DNA of 64,000 nucleotides from Pandoraea aquatica (GTDB lineage Bacteria; Pseudomonadota; Gammaproteobacteria; Burkholderiales; Burkholderiaceae): NCBI RefSeq assembly GCF_902459565.1, contig NZ_CABPSN010000011.1, positions 62,001 to 126,000 of the forward strand, read 5' to 3'. Shown piece by piece: positions 42,476 to 51,509 of this stretch (position 1 is its first letter; each line of letters starts with the position of its first letter). The notes under the pieces were generated by a model. It saw only the letters and a program-made list of their open reading frames with translations, ran no database searches and was not told where the DNA came from. The position numbers and the translations under genes were made by a program.

Positions 42476-43735
42476 TTAATGCACGAAGTCGGTCGAGACG
42501 AGTGACTTGCCGCGCGTCTCGGGCAGCAGCAACGCGCACACGACGACGAGCAGATAACCGCCGCCCGCCACCATCCCGATAGCCTTCACGAGCGAGCCGG
42601 TCTGCGCGAGCGTGCCCACCGCGATGGGGAAGAACGAACCGATGCCGCGTCCGAGGTTGTAGCAGAAGCCCTGACCCGAGCCGCGAATGTGGTTCGGATA
42701 CAGCTCGGTGAGATAGGCGCCGATGCCCGCGAAAATGCCCTGCACGACGATGCCCAGCGGGAAGCCGAGCAGCAGCATCGCGCTGTCGGTGATCGGCAGC
42801 ATCGTGTAGACCATGCCGAGCACGAACGACGCGATGGCGAAGAAGATGAACGCGCCACGGCGTCCGAGCTTGTCGGAGAGAATTGCGCCGACGATATAGC
42901 CCACGAACGAGCCGACGATCAGCACGATCAGGTACGCGCTCGTGTTGAACACCGACAGGCCGCGCACTGTCTTCAGATACGTCGGCAGCCACGTCGTGAT
43001 CGCGTAGTAGCCGCCTAGCATGCCGGTGCACAGCAGACTGCCGAGGATGGTCGTCTTCAGATGCGCGGGCGCGAAGATCTGCGTGAAGTTGCTTTGCAAC
43101 TGACCCTCTGCGATCTTGCGGCGCGTTTGCGTGAAGATCTCCGGGTCCGACACGTTGCGACGAACATACGTGATCCACACCGCCGGCAGAATCCCGATCC
43201 AGAAGCACGCACGCCATGCGTAGCCTTCATCGAGCACCGCGAAGAAGAACCAGTAAAGCAGTGCAGCGGCCGCCCAGCCGACCGACCAGCTGCTTTGCAC
43301 AGTGCCGACCGCTTTCGCGCGATGCTGCGGCGAGCGGATCATCTCGCCCATCATCATCGTGACGACGGTCCACTCGCCGCCGAAGCCGATGCCCTGCAAC
43401 GTGCGCGTCACGAGCAACTGCCAGAACGAATTCGTGAAGCCCGAGAGGAACGTGAACAGGCAGAAGGTGGCAATCGTCCATTGCAGCACGCGCACGCGGC
43501 CGTAGCGGTCCGCGAGAATGCCTGCAAGCCATCCCCCGACGGCCGACGAGATGAGTGAGCTGGTCGCGATCATGCCCGCCTCACCCTTCGTCATGCCCCA
43601 TGCGGCGATAAGCGTGGGGATCAGGAACGAATAGATCATGAAGTCGAACGCGTCGACGGCATAGCCGCCAAAGCCCGCATACAGGGCCTTGCGCTCCTTC
43701 GTGTTGAGTTCTTGGAACCAGGAAAAAAACGCCAT
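42476..43735 (-). CDS. MFS metabolite:H+ symporter
   Basis: This is a 419-residue, 12-segment major facilitator protein. The start at 43735 has GAGGAG upstream. Near the N-terminus GGYAVDAFDFMIYSFLIPTLI resembles the acid-substrate symporters of the sialate or aromatic-acid type. The loop-2 motif is GILADRYGRVRVL and the second is LSDKLGRRGAF. It faces the hexuronate operon and is followed by nothing on its strand. The substrate cannot be told; a sugar acid or carboxylate is a guess. Confidence 0.85.
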   Translation of the reverse strand: MAFFSWFQELNTKERKALYAGFGGYAVDAFDFMIYSFLIPTLIAAWGMTKGEAGMIATSSLISSAVGGWLAGILADRYGRVRVLQWTIATFCLFTFLSGFTNSFWQLLVTRTLQGIGFGGEWTVVTMMMGEMIRSPQHRAKAVGTVQSSWSVGWAAAALLYWFFFAVLDEGYAWRACFWIGILPAVWITYVRRNVSDPEIFTQTRRKIAEGQLQSNFTQIFAPAHLKTTILGSLLCTGMLGGYYAITTWLPTYLKTVRGLSVFNTSAYLIVLIVGSFVGYIVGAILSDKLGRRGAFIFFAIASFVLGMVYTMLPITDSAMLLLGFPLGIVVQGIFAGIGAYLTELYPNHIRGSGQGFCYNLGRGIGSFFPIAVGTLAQTGSLVKAIGMVAGGGYLLVVVCALLLPETRGKSLVSTDFVH

Positions 43736-43861
43736 GAAGACTCCTCGGTGGATCGTGTGCTTGTCGTTGTGTGTGCGACGTGTGGTTGTTGTGTGTCGAT
43801 GGCTGGCATCGACGGTCGGGGTCACGTCTGCCCCGGTGATCGGTGTGTTGTCAGTGCTGCA

Positions 43862-44671
43862 TCAGAGTGTCAGGCCGCCATCGACATGAATCACCTGGCC
43901 GGTAATTTGCCGCGCGTGCGGGCCGAGCAGGAAGACGGCGAGCGCGGCGATGTCGTCGGGTTCGCAGAGGCGTCCGGTCGGTGTGGCATCGGCCGCGCGC
44001 TGCCACGCGGCCGGGTCGATGGCCGAGTGACCGCTGTTCTTGCGCGTGTAGCCGGGCGCGACGCAGTTGATCGTCACCCCCGCACGGGCGTATTCCGCGG
44101 CGGCGCTTTTCGCCAACGCTTCGATAGCCGCCTTGGCGGCGGCCGTTGCAGGAAAGCCGGATTGATTCGGCGCGAAGCGATGCGCCACGAACGAGCTGAC
44201 GGCGACCACGCTGCCTTGCGACGAACGCTGGAGATCGGGCAGCGCGTGACGCAACAGCGCAGCGAATGCACCGGGCATGGCAGCGAGCGTGCGAGCGAAG
44301 GCCTCGTCGTCGATGTCGGCCAGCGACTGACGCGTGGCGAAGCCTGCATTGCTCACGATCTGATCGACGGGGCCGAAGGCGTCATGCGCGGCGTCGACGA
44401 GTCGCGCGGCGGACTGCGCGTCCGTCAGATCGCCGAACCATGTGGCGCACTGCGCACCGGCGTCTTCGCATGCGCGCCGCACCTCGGTGAGCCGCGCCTG
44501 ACTGGCGTCGGACGCGCCGCGTGTGTGCAACAGCAAGCGGGTGTCGGGGGAAGCGAGGCGGCGGGCGATGGCCGCGCCGATGCCGGAGGCGGCGCCGGTG
44601 ACGACAACGGTGCGTCCGTCGCGCTGAGACGAGTTCGGCGACTGGCCGGACGAGGAAGCTGAAGTAGTCAC
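43862..44671 (-). CDS. SDR family oxidoreductase with altered active site
   Basis: The product is 269 residues with a classical short-chain dehydrogenase layout: TGAASGIG (25-32) for the cofactor, NAG (108-110), VAVSS (157-160) and the end VIHVDGG. In the YxxxK position the sequence is TAAAK (176-180), so the catalytic Tyr is replaced by Thr while Lys180 stays. The PGYT block and ITGQVIHVDGG are normal. It lies 126 bp upstream of the MFS symporter gene on the same strand, so they may share a transcript. The reaction is unknown. Confidence 0.85.
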   Translation of the reverse strand: MTTSASSSGQSPNSSQRDGRTVVVTGAASGIGAAIARRLASPDTRLLLHTRGASDASQARLTEVRRACEDAGAQCATWFGDLTDAQSAARLVDAAHDAFGPVDQIVSNAGFATRQSLADIDDEAFARTLAAMPGAFAALLRHALPDLQRSSQGSVVAVSSFVAHRFAPNQSGFPATAAAKAAIEALAKSAAAEYARAGVTINCVAPGYTRKNSGHSAIDPAAWQRAADATPTGRLCEPDDIAALAVFLLGPHARQITGQVIHVDGGLTL

Positions 44672-44850
44672 GATGAGCCCGGAGTTTGCCTGATGGGGTG
44701 CTCGTGATTATGCCAAACCGCCTCGGTGCGGGAACAGTCGCGTCAATATTATTTACGAAGTGAACGAACTGAGTGAATCGCTCGGTGGGAATGGCGCGGG
44801 GCGGCGTGAGATCGCCGTCCCGCTATGCCGCTATGTCGCGATGCCCGCCC

Positions 44851-46635
44851 CTACACCGCACCAACCACCCGCGGCGGCTCGATCTCGTTCGCCGCGTGCA
44901 ACGTCATCGTGTGCTGATGGAAGCGGGCCAGCGTATCGCGATGCGCCACACTGACGATGGCCGTGTCGGGCAGTTGCGCGTGCAGTGCGTCGTACACGGC
45001 TTCTTCGGTCTCCACGTCGAGTGCGCTCGTCGCTTCGTCCAGGAACAGGAAGTCGGGCTTTTGCAGCAGCGCACGCGCGGCCGCCAGCCGCTGTTGTTCG
45101 CCGCCGGAGAGACGTCGCGCCCAGTGCGCCGACGTCAGCAGCTCGTCGCCGTATTGCCCGAGGTTCACGGCGTTCAGCGCATTGCGGCACTCGGCGTCGG
45201 TAAACGTGTCGGGCGACGACGGGAACGCGAGCGCAGCCTTGAGCGTGTCGATGGGCAGATAGCTTTGCTGCGACAGGAACAGCACGCGCGCGTTGGCGGG
45301 GACTTCGATGCGTCCGCTGCCGAACGGCCATAGACCTGCGAGCGCGCGCAGCATCGTGCTCTTGCCGCAACCCGAGCGACCCCGTACCAACCAGCGTGAT
45401 CCGGGCGCGAAGGCAAACGAACCTGCGGCGGCGAGCGGTGCGCCGTTGGGCAGCGACAGGCGCAGATCGGCGGCGGTGTAGGCCGGCGCGTTGCCGGTCG
45501 TGACCACGGAGATGCCGCCGTCGGTGTGTGGCGCAGCATCGATGACGCGTGTGAATTCGCGCAACCGGTTGATCGTCGCCTTCCAGTCGGCCAGCGTCGA
45601 GAAGCTGTTCACGACCCAGGAGAAACCGTCGCTCACTTGCCCGAAGGCGTCGATGATTCGCATCAGCACGCCCAGCGTGAACGCGCCCGCGAAGTAACGG
45701 GGGGCTGCCGCCATGATCGGAAAGACGATGGCGATCTGTGCGTAGATCGAGTTCGCGAAGATCAGGCGCTTCGTCACGACCATGATCTGCCACCAGTTGT
45801 CGCGCACCGCACCGAACGCCGACTTCAGACGCGACAACTCCGCGCCTTCGCCGCGATAAAGCGCGATCTGTTCGGCTGATTCACGCAGGCGCACCAGCAG
45901 AAAACGAAAGTCGGCTTCGACCTGTTGTTGCCGGTAGCTGAGTCCCACGAGCGGGCGGCCGACCTTGAAGATGAGAAACGAGCCGACGATGGCGTACAGC
46001 GCGGCGACCCACACCATGTAGCCCGGAATCGTCACGTTCATGCCTGCCAGCGCGAAGGACACCGCGCCGGAAATCGTCCACAGAATCGTGATGAAGGAGA
46101 ACAGCGACACGAGCGTCGTGAGCAGATCGAGCGACAGCGCGAGCGACGAATTGACGAGCGTGCGGATGTCTTCGGAAATACGCTGGTCGGGGTTGTCGGC
46201 GAGGTGATCGCGCTCGATGCGGTAGTAGGCGCGATGCGCGAACCACTTCGTGAGGTTCGCATCCGTCACCCACTGACGCCAGCGGATCTCCAGCATCTGA
46301 CGGAAGTAAGTGCGAAACGTCGCGATGATGATGAAGCTGAATGCCAGCACCGCGAACTCGGCGAGCGACGACTTGAAGGCCGGCCAGTTGCGCTTGTCGA
46401 GCGCGTCGTAAAAGCTGGCGTTCCATGCATTGAGCCGCACGTTGATGAACACGACGGCAAGGTTCAGTGCGATCACGAGTGCCAGCAGTCGCCGGCCCTC
46501 CCAGCGCTTCTCCGAGACCCAGTAGGGACGGATCAGTTGCCAGGCGGTGGGATGTTTGGGTGGTTTGGGCGGTGGCGCGGCGGTGTCGCCCGAGGGTTGC
46601 GGGGCGTGTGGCGTGTGGGTCGGCGTGTTGGCCAT
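44851..46635 (-). CDS. ABC transporter with fused membrane and ATPase domains (SbmA/BacA-YddA type)
   Basis: The product is 594 residues. A Pro-rich start is followed by the membrane domain of the SbmA/BacA group (about residues 45-320; IRWRQWVTDANLTKWFAHRAYYRIE and NPDQRISEDIR are hallmark text). The C-terminal ATPase has Walker A GRSGCGKST, signature RLSGGEQQR, Walker B FLFLDEATSALD and an H-loop VAHRD. Relatives import peptides, bleomycin or cobalamin, or very-long-chain fatty acids. The substrate here is unknown. The 179-bp gap to the SDR holds one GC hairpin (about 44794-44824) without a T-run. Confidence 0.9.
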   Translation of the reverse strand: MANTPTHTPHAPQPSGDTAAPPPKPPKHPTAWQLIRPYWVSEKRWEGRRLLALVIALNLAVVFINVRLNAWNASFYDALDKRNWPAFKSSLAEFAVLAFSFIIIATFRTYFRQMLEIRWRQWVTDANLTKWFAHRAYYRIERDHLADNPDQRISEDIRTLVNSSLALSLDLLTTLVSLFSFITILWTISGAVSFALAGMNVTIPGYMVWVAALYAIVGSFLIFKVGRPLVGLSYRQQQVEADFRFLLVRLRESAEQIALYRGEGAELSRLKSAFGAVRDNWWQIMVVTKRLIFANSIYAQIAIVFPIMAAAPRYFAGAFTLGVLMRIIDAFGQVSDGFSWVVNSFSTLADWKATINRLREFTRVIDAAPHTDGGISVVTTGNAPAYTAADLRLSLPNGAPLAAAGSFAFAPGSRWLVRGRSGCGKSTMLRALAGLWPFGSGRIEVPANARVLFLSQQSYLPIDTLKAALAFPSSPDTFTDAECRNALNAVNLGQYGDELLTSAHWARRLSGGEQQRLAAARALLQKPDFLFLDEATSALDVETEEAVYDALHAQLPDTAIVSVAHRDTLARFHQHTMTLHAANEIEPPRVVGAV

Positions 46636-46859
46636 GATCGTCGGGCGGCGCGGCCGCAGTGGGGCAACGTTGTTATCTGCACGTTTGGCACATATGGCCC
46701 ATTTGACCGCAGTTCCCGATGGTGCGTTGCACGATTTGCGGCCTGAGCCGCGTGTGACGGGGATTTTCAGTTTACGGGCCGTTACAAGCGGTCGGAATCA
46801 GGGGCCGGGGATCTCAAAAAACGAGACGCAACGAGCGTGCAATCGCCCGGGAAGCCAGC
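46636..46859. other. Intergenic stretch upstream of the thiamine promoter
   Basis: This stretch between the divergent ABC gene and the thi promoter shows no gene. The ABC gene must start its transcript here, but no clear promoter was found. Confidence 0.4.
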
Positions 46860-46889
46860 TTGCACGGGCGTCGGCATCTATGTTGTAAT
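46860..46889 (+). promoter_or_regulatory. Promoter of the TPP riboswitch / thi operon
   Basis: TTGCAC (46860-46865) and TGTAAT (46884-46889) lie 18 bp apart, with the riboswitch starting about 12 nt after the -10. Placement and match are good. Confidence 0.65.
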
Positions 46890-46901
46890 GGCTGCGGGCG
46901 A

Positions 46902-47000
46902 AACAGGGGTGCTCCGTAATTGGCGTAGTCACGTCAAAGAAGTCGCGGGGCTGAGAGAGACCCTTTGCACCCGACCCGGGTAATACCGGCGTGGGAAGTT
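46902..47000 (+). promoter_or_regulatory. TPP riboswitch (THI element)
   Basis: The conserved core is plain: CTGAGA at 46951-46956, ACCCTTT at 46960-46966, then GGGTAATACCGGCGTGGGAA ending near 46997. The outer stem pairs AAC near 46902 with GTT at 46998-47000, and the AGGGGTGCTCC element follows the 5' side. It binds thiamine pyrophosphate and should shut down thiOSGE. About 150 nt separate it from the thiO start. I saw no classical terminator there, so the mode of control is not clear. Confidence 0.95.
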
Positions 47001-47153
47001 TCCGACTCCTCCATTGGGGTAAGGTGGCCATCACCGTTTCGTCCTTTTGCTTTCATGAGGAAAGGGCCCCATGCGTTGCCTTCCACAACATTCTTCGTAT
47101 TCCCCTGAGTGCCTGCGCGCCTTCGCTGTGATGGCTTGCGCGGCAATGCGCGT

Positions 47154-48296
47154 ATGAGCGCGACGGCTACTATTTCCACGTCGCGTCCCGACATTGCAGT
47201 GCTGGGCGGCGGGCTGTCCGGCCGTCTGCTGGCGTGGCAACTGATTCGCGCCGGCGCGCGCGTGGCGCTCTACGAGCGGGGCGATGCCGATGGCTCGTCC
47301 GCCGCGGGCTGGGTCGCCGCCGCGATGCTCGCGCCGCTGGCCGAGGCCGCCGTGGCCGAGCCGAGCATCGTCGAGATGGGCGCGGTCGGACTTGAGCGCT
47401 GGCCTGCGCTGATCGACGGCCTTCCCGAACACGTCTTCTTCCAACGCAACGGCACGCTGGTCGTGTGGCATCAGCCCGACCGCGCCGAGGCCGTGATGTT
47501 CGACCGCCGCATGCGTGCGAATGCGCCGCCCGAGCTACTGCGTGGCGGCGTCGAGCGGATCTCGGGTGCGCAGCTGAAGGATGTGGAACCGGCGCTCGCC
47601 GGACGTTTCCAGGAAGGCTGGCTGCTGCCCAACGAAGGGCAACTGGATAACCGTCAGTTGTTGCGTGCGCTCGCCGCCGGACTGGCGAAGGCGGGCGCGG
47701 ACCTGCACTGGAACACCGAAATTGCCGAGGGCGAGTATCCGGACGCCGGTCTGGTCATCGACTGCCGTGGCCTGGGCGCGCGCGAAGCGCTCACCCAACT
47801 GCGCGGTGTGCGTGGCGAGGTGGTGCGCATTCACGCACCGGGGATCGGTCTGCGTCGCCCGGTGCGCTTGCTGCACCCGCGCTATCCGATCTACATCGCG
47901 CCGAAGGAAAACGATCTGTACGTGATCGGGGCGACCGAACTCGAATCGGAAGATATGTCGCCGATGACCGTGCGCTCGGCGCTCGAACTGCTCTCGGCGG
48001 CGCACTCGCTGAACCCGGCGTTCGGCGAGGCGCGCATCGTCGAGCTGAACGTCAATTGCCGCCCGGCGCTGCCCGACCATCTGCCACGTGTGCAGTGGGA
48101 CGGCGCCCGCTTGCTGCGCGTGAACGGTCTGTACCGTCACGGCTATCTGCTCGCGCCGGCGGTCACCGGCGAGGCGTGCGCGCTGGCGCAGGCATTGATG
48201 CAATTGAGGAGCGCGCCGTCGGGATCGACGGACGCGTTCGACTGGGAGACGTGGCGAGCGAGCCGGCCGTGGCCGGACCTGTTTCGTCAGGCATGA
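47154..48296 (+). CDS. thiO: Glycine oxidase ThiO
   Basis: ThiO oxidises glycine to iminoglycine for the thiazole ring of thiamine. The ATG at 47154 puts the FAD-binding VLGGGLSGRLLAWQLIRAG near residues 16-34 and gives 380 residues. A GTG 45 nt earlier is possible, and neither has a strong ribosome site. Other blocks are SSAAGWVAAAMLAPLAEA and the C-terminal NGLYRHGYLLAPA substrate loop. It is first in the riboswitch-controlled operon with thiS, thiG and thiE. Confidence 0.93.
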   Translation: MSATATISTSRPDIAVLGGGLSGRLLAWQLIRAGARVALYERGDADGSSAAGWVAAAMLAPLAEAAVAEPSIVEMGAVGLERWPALIDGLPEHVFFQRNGTLVVWHQPDRAEAVMFDRRMRANAPPELLRGGVERISGAQLKDVEPALAGRFQEGWLLPNEGQLDNRQLLRALAAGLAKAGADLHWNTEIAEGEYPDAGLVIDCRGLGAREALTQLRGVRGEVVRIHAPGIGLRRPVRLLHPRYPIYIAPKENDLYVIGATELESEDMSPMTVRSALELLSAAHSLNPAFGEARIVELNVNCRPALPDHLPRVQWDGARLLRVNGLYRHGYLLAPAVTGEACALAQALMQLRSAPSGSTDAFDWETWRASRPWPDLFRQA

Positions 48297-48312
48297 GAGG
48301 AAGCGGTACGCA

Positions 48313-48510
48313 ATGGACATCCATATCAATCAACAGATGCTGAGCGTGGCCGACACGGCGACGCTGGCCGAGGCGCTCGCCGCCTACGGTGCCAAGCCGC
48401 CCTTCGCGGCGGCGATCAACGGGCAATTCGTGCCCAAGACGCAGTACGCCGCGCGCCCGCTCGCGCAGGGCGACAAGATCGATGTCGTGCAACCGGTGGC
48501 CGGAGGCTGA
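48313..48510 (+). CDS. thiS: Sulfur carrier protein ThiS
   Basis: This is a 65-residue ubiquitin-like carrier that brings sulfur to thiazole synthase as a C-terminal thiocarboxylate. The sequence ends QPVAGG with the required Gly-Gly. Other marks are [10 protein letters not shown] and [18 protein letters not shown] precedes the ATG. thiG starts one nt after its stop. Confidence 0.95.
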   Translation: MDIHINQQMLSVADTATLAEALAAYGAKPPFAAAINGQFVPKTQYAARPLAQGDKIDVVQPVAGG

Positions 48511-48511
48511 A

Positions 48512-49357
48512 ATGAACGCATTCACCGAATCGAACAACGTGGCGGCCAGCAGCACGCGTGACGCGCTCACGCTCTACGACACCCGCTTCGGCAGCCGCTT
48601 TCTGCTCGGCACGGCGCGTTATCCGTCGCTGCAAGCGCTGAACGATTCCATCGACGCGGCGCGTCCGGGCATGGTGACGGTGGCATTGCGCCGTCAACTC
48701 TCGGGCACAGGGGCGCAGGCGTCGGAAGGGCATTTCTGGGAGACGCTGCGCCGCCTTGCGGTACCGGTGCTGCCCAATACGGCGGGCTGCCATTCGGTGC
48801 AGGAGGCGGTGACGACCGCGCAAATGGCGCGCGAAGTCTTCGAGACCGACTGGATCAAGCTCGAACTCATCGGCGACGACTACACGCTTCAGCCCGACCC
48901 GTTCGGTCTGGTGACGGCTGCCGAGCAACTGATTCGTGAGGGCTTCAAGGTCCTGCCGTACTGCACGGAAGATCTGGTGCTGTGCCGTCGACTGCTCGAC
49001 GTCGGCTGTCAGGCGCTGATGCCATGGGGCGCACCCATCGGCACCGGCAAGGGGGTGATCAATCCGTATGGTCTGCGTCTGCTGCGTGACCGTCTGCCGG
49101 ACACGCCGCTCATCGTCGACGCGGGCCTCGGTCTGCCGTCGCACGCTTGTCAGGTGATGGAGTGGGGCTACGACGGCGTACTGCTCAACACCGCTGTCGC
49201 GCTTGCTGCGCAGCCGGTGGAGATGGCGGGGGCGTTCGCGGGGGCGATCAAGGCTGGACGCGCCGCATGGCTCGCGGGCCCGATGGCCGAGCGCGAGAGC
49301 GCCGAAGCCAGCACCCCGGTCGTGGGCGTGCCGTTCTGGCATCAGTCCGGTAGCTGA
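48512..49357 (+). CDS. thiG: Thiazole synthase
   Basis: ThiG builds the thiazole phosphate ring from deoxyxylulose phosphate, iminoglycine and ThiS thiocarboxylate. The ATG at 48512 gives 281 residues. The Schiff-base lysine is Lys116 in [11 protein letters not shown]. Further blocks are [37 protein letters not shown] and [27 protein letters not shown] in the barrel. Start and neighbours are well supported. Confidence 0.96.
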   Translation: MNAFTESNNVAASSTRDALTLYDTRFGSRFLLGTARYPSLQALNDSIDAARPGMVTVALRRQLSGTGAQASEGHFWETLRRLAVPVLPNTAGCHSVQEAVTTAQMAREVFETDWIKLELIGDDYTLQPDPFGLVTAAEQLIREGFKVLPYCTEDLVLCRRLLDVGCQALMPWGAPIGTGKGVINPYGLRLLRDRLPDTPLIVDAGLGLPSHACQVMEWGYDGVLLNTAVALAAQPVEMAGAFAGAIKAGRAAWLAGPMAERESAEASTPVVGVPFWHQSGS

Positions 49358-49418
49358 CCTCTCTCGATTTCATGACCCACGGCCGCGCGACGCGGGGCCG
49401 GATCAACAAGGATTTTTC

Positions 49419-50621
49419 ATGACGACGCACGCTGGTGCCGCCGGGCCTGTGCCTATGCAGCACGTGCAATGCCTGCCCACCGACGCATCGCTCGCGGCGG
49501 CCTGGCAGCAGGCTGCCGACGCGATCCGCGCGCGCCTCGCACCGTGGCCGGATGAGGCGACGTCGCCTCAATGGCGTCTGCACGCCGAGACACCGGTGAG
49601 CGCAGGGCAGGGCGACGTCGTCTGGCTGCCGCTCGTGCCTGAGCATGGATTGGGCACGGCGGCGTCCGTCAGTGTGGACGCATGGCGTGCGAATGGCGCG
49701 GTCGTGCTTTGCTCGCGCGCTCTCGCGCAGGGGCACGTGGAAGACACGCTGTACACGCCGGATGGCGTCTTTCGTGTGGCGGGCGTCGGCGATCCTGCGT
49801 TTTTCGCAGCGTTTGCAGCGTTTCTGGATTGCGGTTTCGCGCCGCACGACGCACTGGTGCTCGGCCGCGCGTGGCGCACTGACGGCAGTCATGCCCGTGC
49901 GGAAGATGTCGACACGCTGGGCGCATGGCCGACCGTGATGGAGACGTTCCCGACGGTGCTGGGCCAGGTGCCGTCGCCGGGACGTTTTCCCGAATGCCCG
50001 GCGCGACTGGGTCTCTACCCGGTGCTGCCCGACGCCGATTGGTGCGAGCGGATGGCCGATCTTCAGGTCGGCACGGTCCAGTTGCGCATCAAAGACCCGA
50101 CGCATCCGGGGCTGCGCAGCGAGATCGAACGCACGGTGGCCGCCGGTCGCCGCGTGACGCACGACAGCGCGTGGTTCATCAATGATCACTGGCGCGAAGC
50201 CGCACAGGCCCACGCGTACGGCGTGCATCTCGGTCAGGAAGACATGGCGGCGCTCTCGGCGGATGAAGTTGCGACGCTGCACGCGAGCGGCATGCGGCTG
50301 GGCATCAGCACGCACGGCTATTACGAGATTCTCGCGGCGCACCACTTCCGTCCGAGCTATCTGGCCGTCGGCGCAGTGTTCCCGACGACGACCAAGGTCA
50401 TCGCTACCGCACCGCAAGGGCTGGCCAAGCTCGCACGGTACGTGAAGCTGATCGAACCGCATTACCCGTTGGTGGCGATTGGCGGCATCGACGCGGCCAA
50501 CTTGCCGCAGGTGCTCGAGACCGGTGTGGGATGCACGGCTGTCGTGCGCGCCGTGACGGAAGCCGCCGATGTGGCAGCAGCAGTCCGTTCGATGCAGCAG
50601 GAATTCGCGCGCCGGGCGTGA
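49419..50621 (+). CDS. thiE: Thiamine-phosphate synthase with ThiD-like N-terminal remnant
   Basis: ThiE joins the pyrimidine and thiazole phosphates to thiamine phosphate. The product is 400 residues, about twice the usual ThiE. The TIM-barrel synthase occupies about 197-395: QLRIKDP, WFINDHWREA, GVHLGQEDM, GISTHG, AVGAVFPTTTK and AIGGIDAAN. The first 190 residues include HVEDTLYTPDG and GVGDPAFFAAFAAFLDCGF (about 106-140), which resemble the C-terminal part of a ribokinase-fold HMP-P kinase (ThiD) with its GxGD motif. The N-terminal half of such a kinase is missing. AAGG precedes the ATG. Confidence 0.92.
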   Translation: MTTHAGAAGPVPMQHVQCLPTDASLAAAWQQAADAIRARLAPWPDEATSPQWRLHAETPVSAGQGDVVWLPLVPEHGLGTAASVSVDAWRANGAVVLCSRALAQGHVEDTLYTPDGVFRVAGVGDPAFFAAFAAFLDCGFAPHDALVLGRAWRTDGSHARAEDVDTLGAWPTVMETFPTVLGQVPSPGRFPECPARLGLYPVLPDADWCERMADLQVGTVQLRIKDPTHPGLRSEIERTVAAGRRVTHDSAWFINDHWREAAQAHAYGVHLGQEDMAALSADEVATLHASGMRLGISTHGYYEILAAHHFRPSYLAVGAVFPTTTKVIATAPQGLAKLARYVKLIEPHYPLVAIGGIDAANLPQVLETGVGCTAVVRAVTEAADVAAAVRSMQQEFARRA

Positions 50622-50646
50622 GTGAGCGGCGCGCCCTTGTCGTGGG

Positions 50647-51246
50647 TTACAGTTCGCGCGTCATGAAGACTGCGCCATCGCCGTAGCCCGCCAGTTTGGC
50701 GGCGATCTGCGGCGAGACGTCTACTGTGACCCGATACCCGAAGCGAGCCCAGAACCCCTGCGATTGCTGCACCGCCACCAGTGCCGAGGCGCGCAGGCCG
50801 AGCGATTGCGCCGCCGACAACGCGGCGGCATAAAGCTGACTGGCCACGCCCGCACCACGGGTGCGCGGGGCAAGCGCCATGTCGTGCACGTACCAGCAGT
50901 CGGGGGCGTCCGGCAGCGCGTCGAGGACGGTGTCCAGCGGCGGCGGTGCGGCGAGACGCCAGGGGTGCGTGAACAGATAGCCCGCGATGCTCGCTTTCGT
51001 CAGTCCCGTCACCCCCGTCGCTCCCGTCGTTCCGGCATCCACCGCCACCCAGCAGGTCTGCGGCGACAAGGTCAGACGTGAGGCAAGGGTGGCTTCCGAT
51101 TCCAGCATCACGTCGCCGTACGCAAGGGCCTGGACCGCCAATACGTGGGGAAGGTCGCCAGGTTGCATCGGACGAATCCGAAAGTTCGATGCCGCCGTAG
51201 ACTGCGGCGCGCGCGGCGGGGACGAGGGAGGGGTAGCGGAGGACAT
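50647..51246 (-). CDS. GNAT family N-acetyltransferase
   Basis: The product is 199 residues with the start at 51246. The GNAT fold is seen in FRIRPMQPGDLPHVLAV (first strand), YVHDMALAPRTRGAGVASQL (acetyl-CoA motif R-x-x-G-x-G/A) and GFWARFGYRV near the end. The first 25 residues are Ser/Pro-rich and may not belong to the fold. It is convergent with thiE and divergent from mlaF. The substrate is unknown. Confidence 0.85.
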   Translation of the reverse strand: MSSATPPSSPPRAPQSTAASNFRIRPMQPGDLPHVLAVQALAYGDVMLESEATLASRLTLSPQTCWVAVDAGTTGATGVTGLTKASIAGYLFTHPWRLAAPPPLDTVLDALPDAPDCWYVHDMALAPRTRGAGVASQLYAAALSAAQSLGLRASALVAVQQSQGFWARFGYRVTVDVSPQIAAKLAGYGDGAVFMTREL

Positions 51247-51470
51247 CCCGAGGAACGATGACAAGGGCGAAACGTCGTATTGTAGCAACGGCGCAACACC
51301 GGCGCGGGGGCGGAAGCAGATAAGTCCTTGGTGCCGTTGGGTTTTTGCGGCGTTACGGCTATTGGAACGTTATCGCAGCAATACGTCCGGGGCCTGTAGA
51401 ATCCCGCGGGGCAGCGTCATTCCTTGCTTTCGCCGACCCGGCGTGGACGGCATCGATTGGTAAACCCCCC

Positions 51471-51476
51471 TATAAT
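51471..51476 (+). promoter_or_regulatory. TATAAT box upstream of mlaF
   Basis: This perfect -10 hexamer lies 33 nt before the mlaF start, with no clear -35. It is the only promoter-like signal in the 263-bp gap before the mla operon. Confidence 0.4.
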
Positions 51477-51509
51477 TGGCGTTTTGCGCCGCACTATAAG
51501 ACCCGAAAC

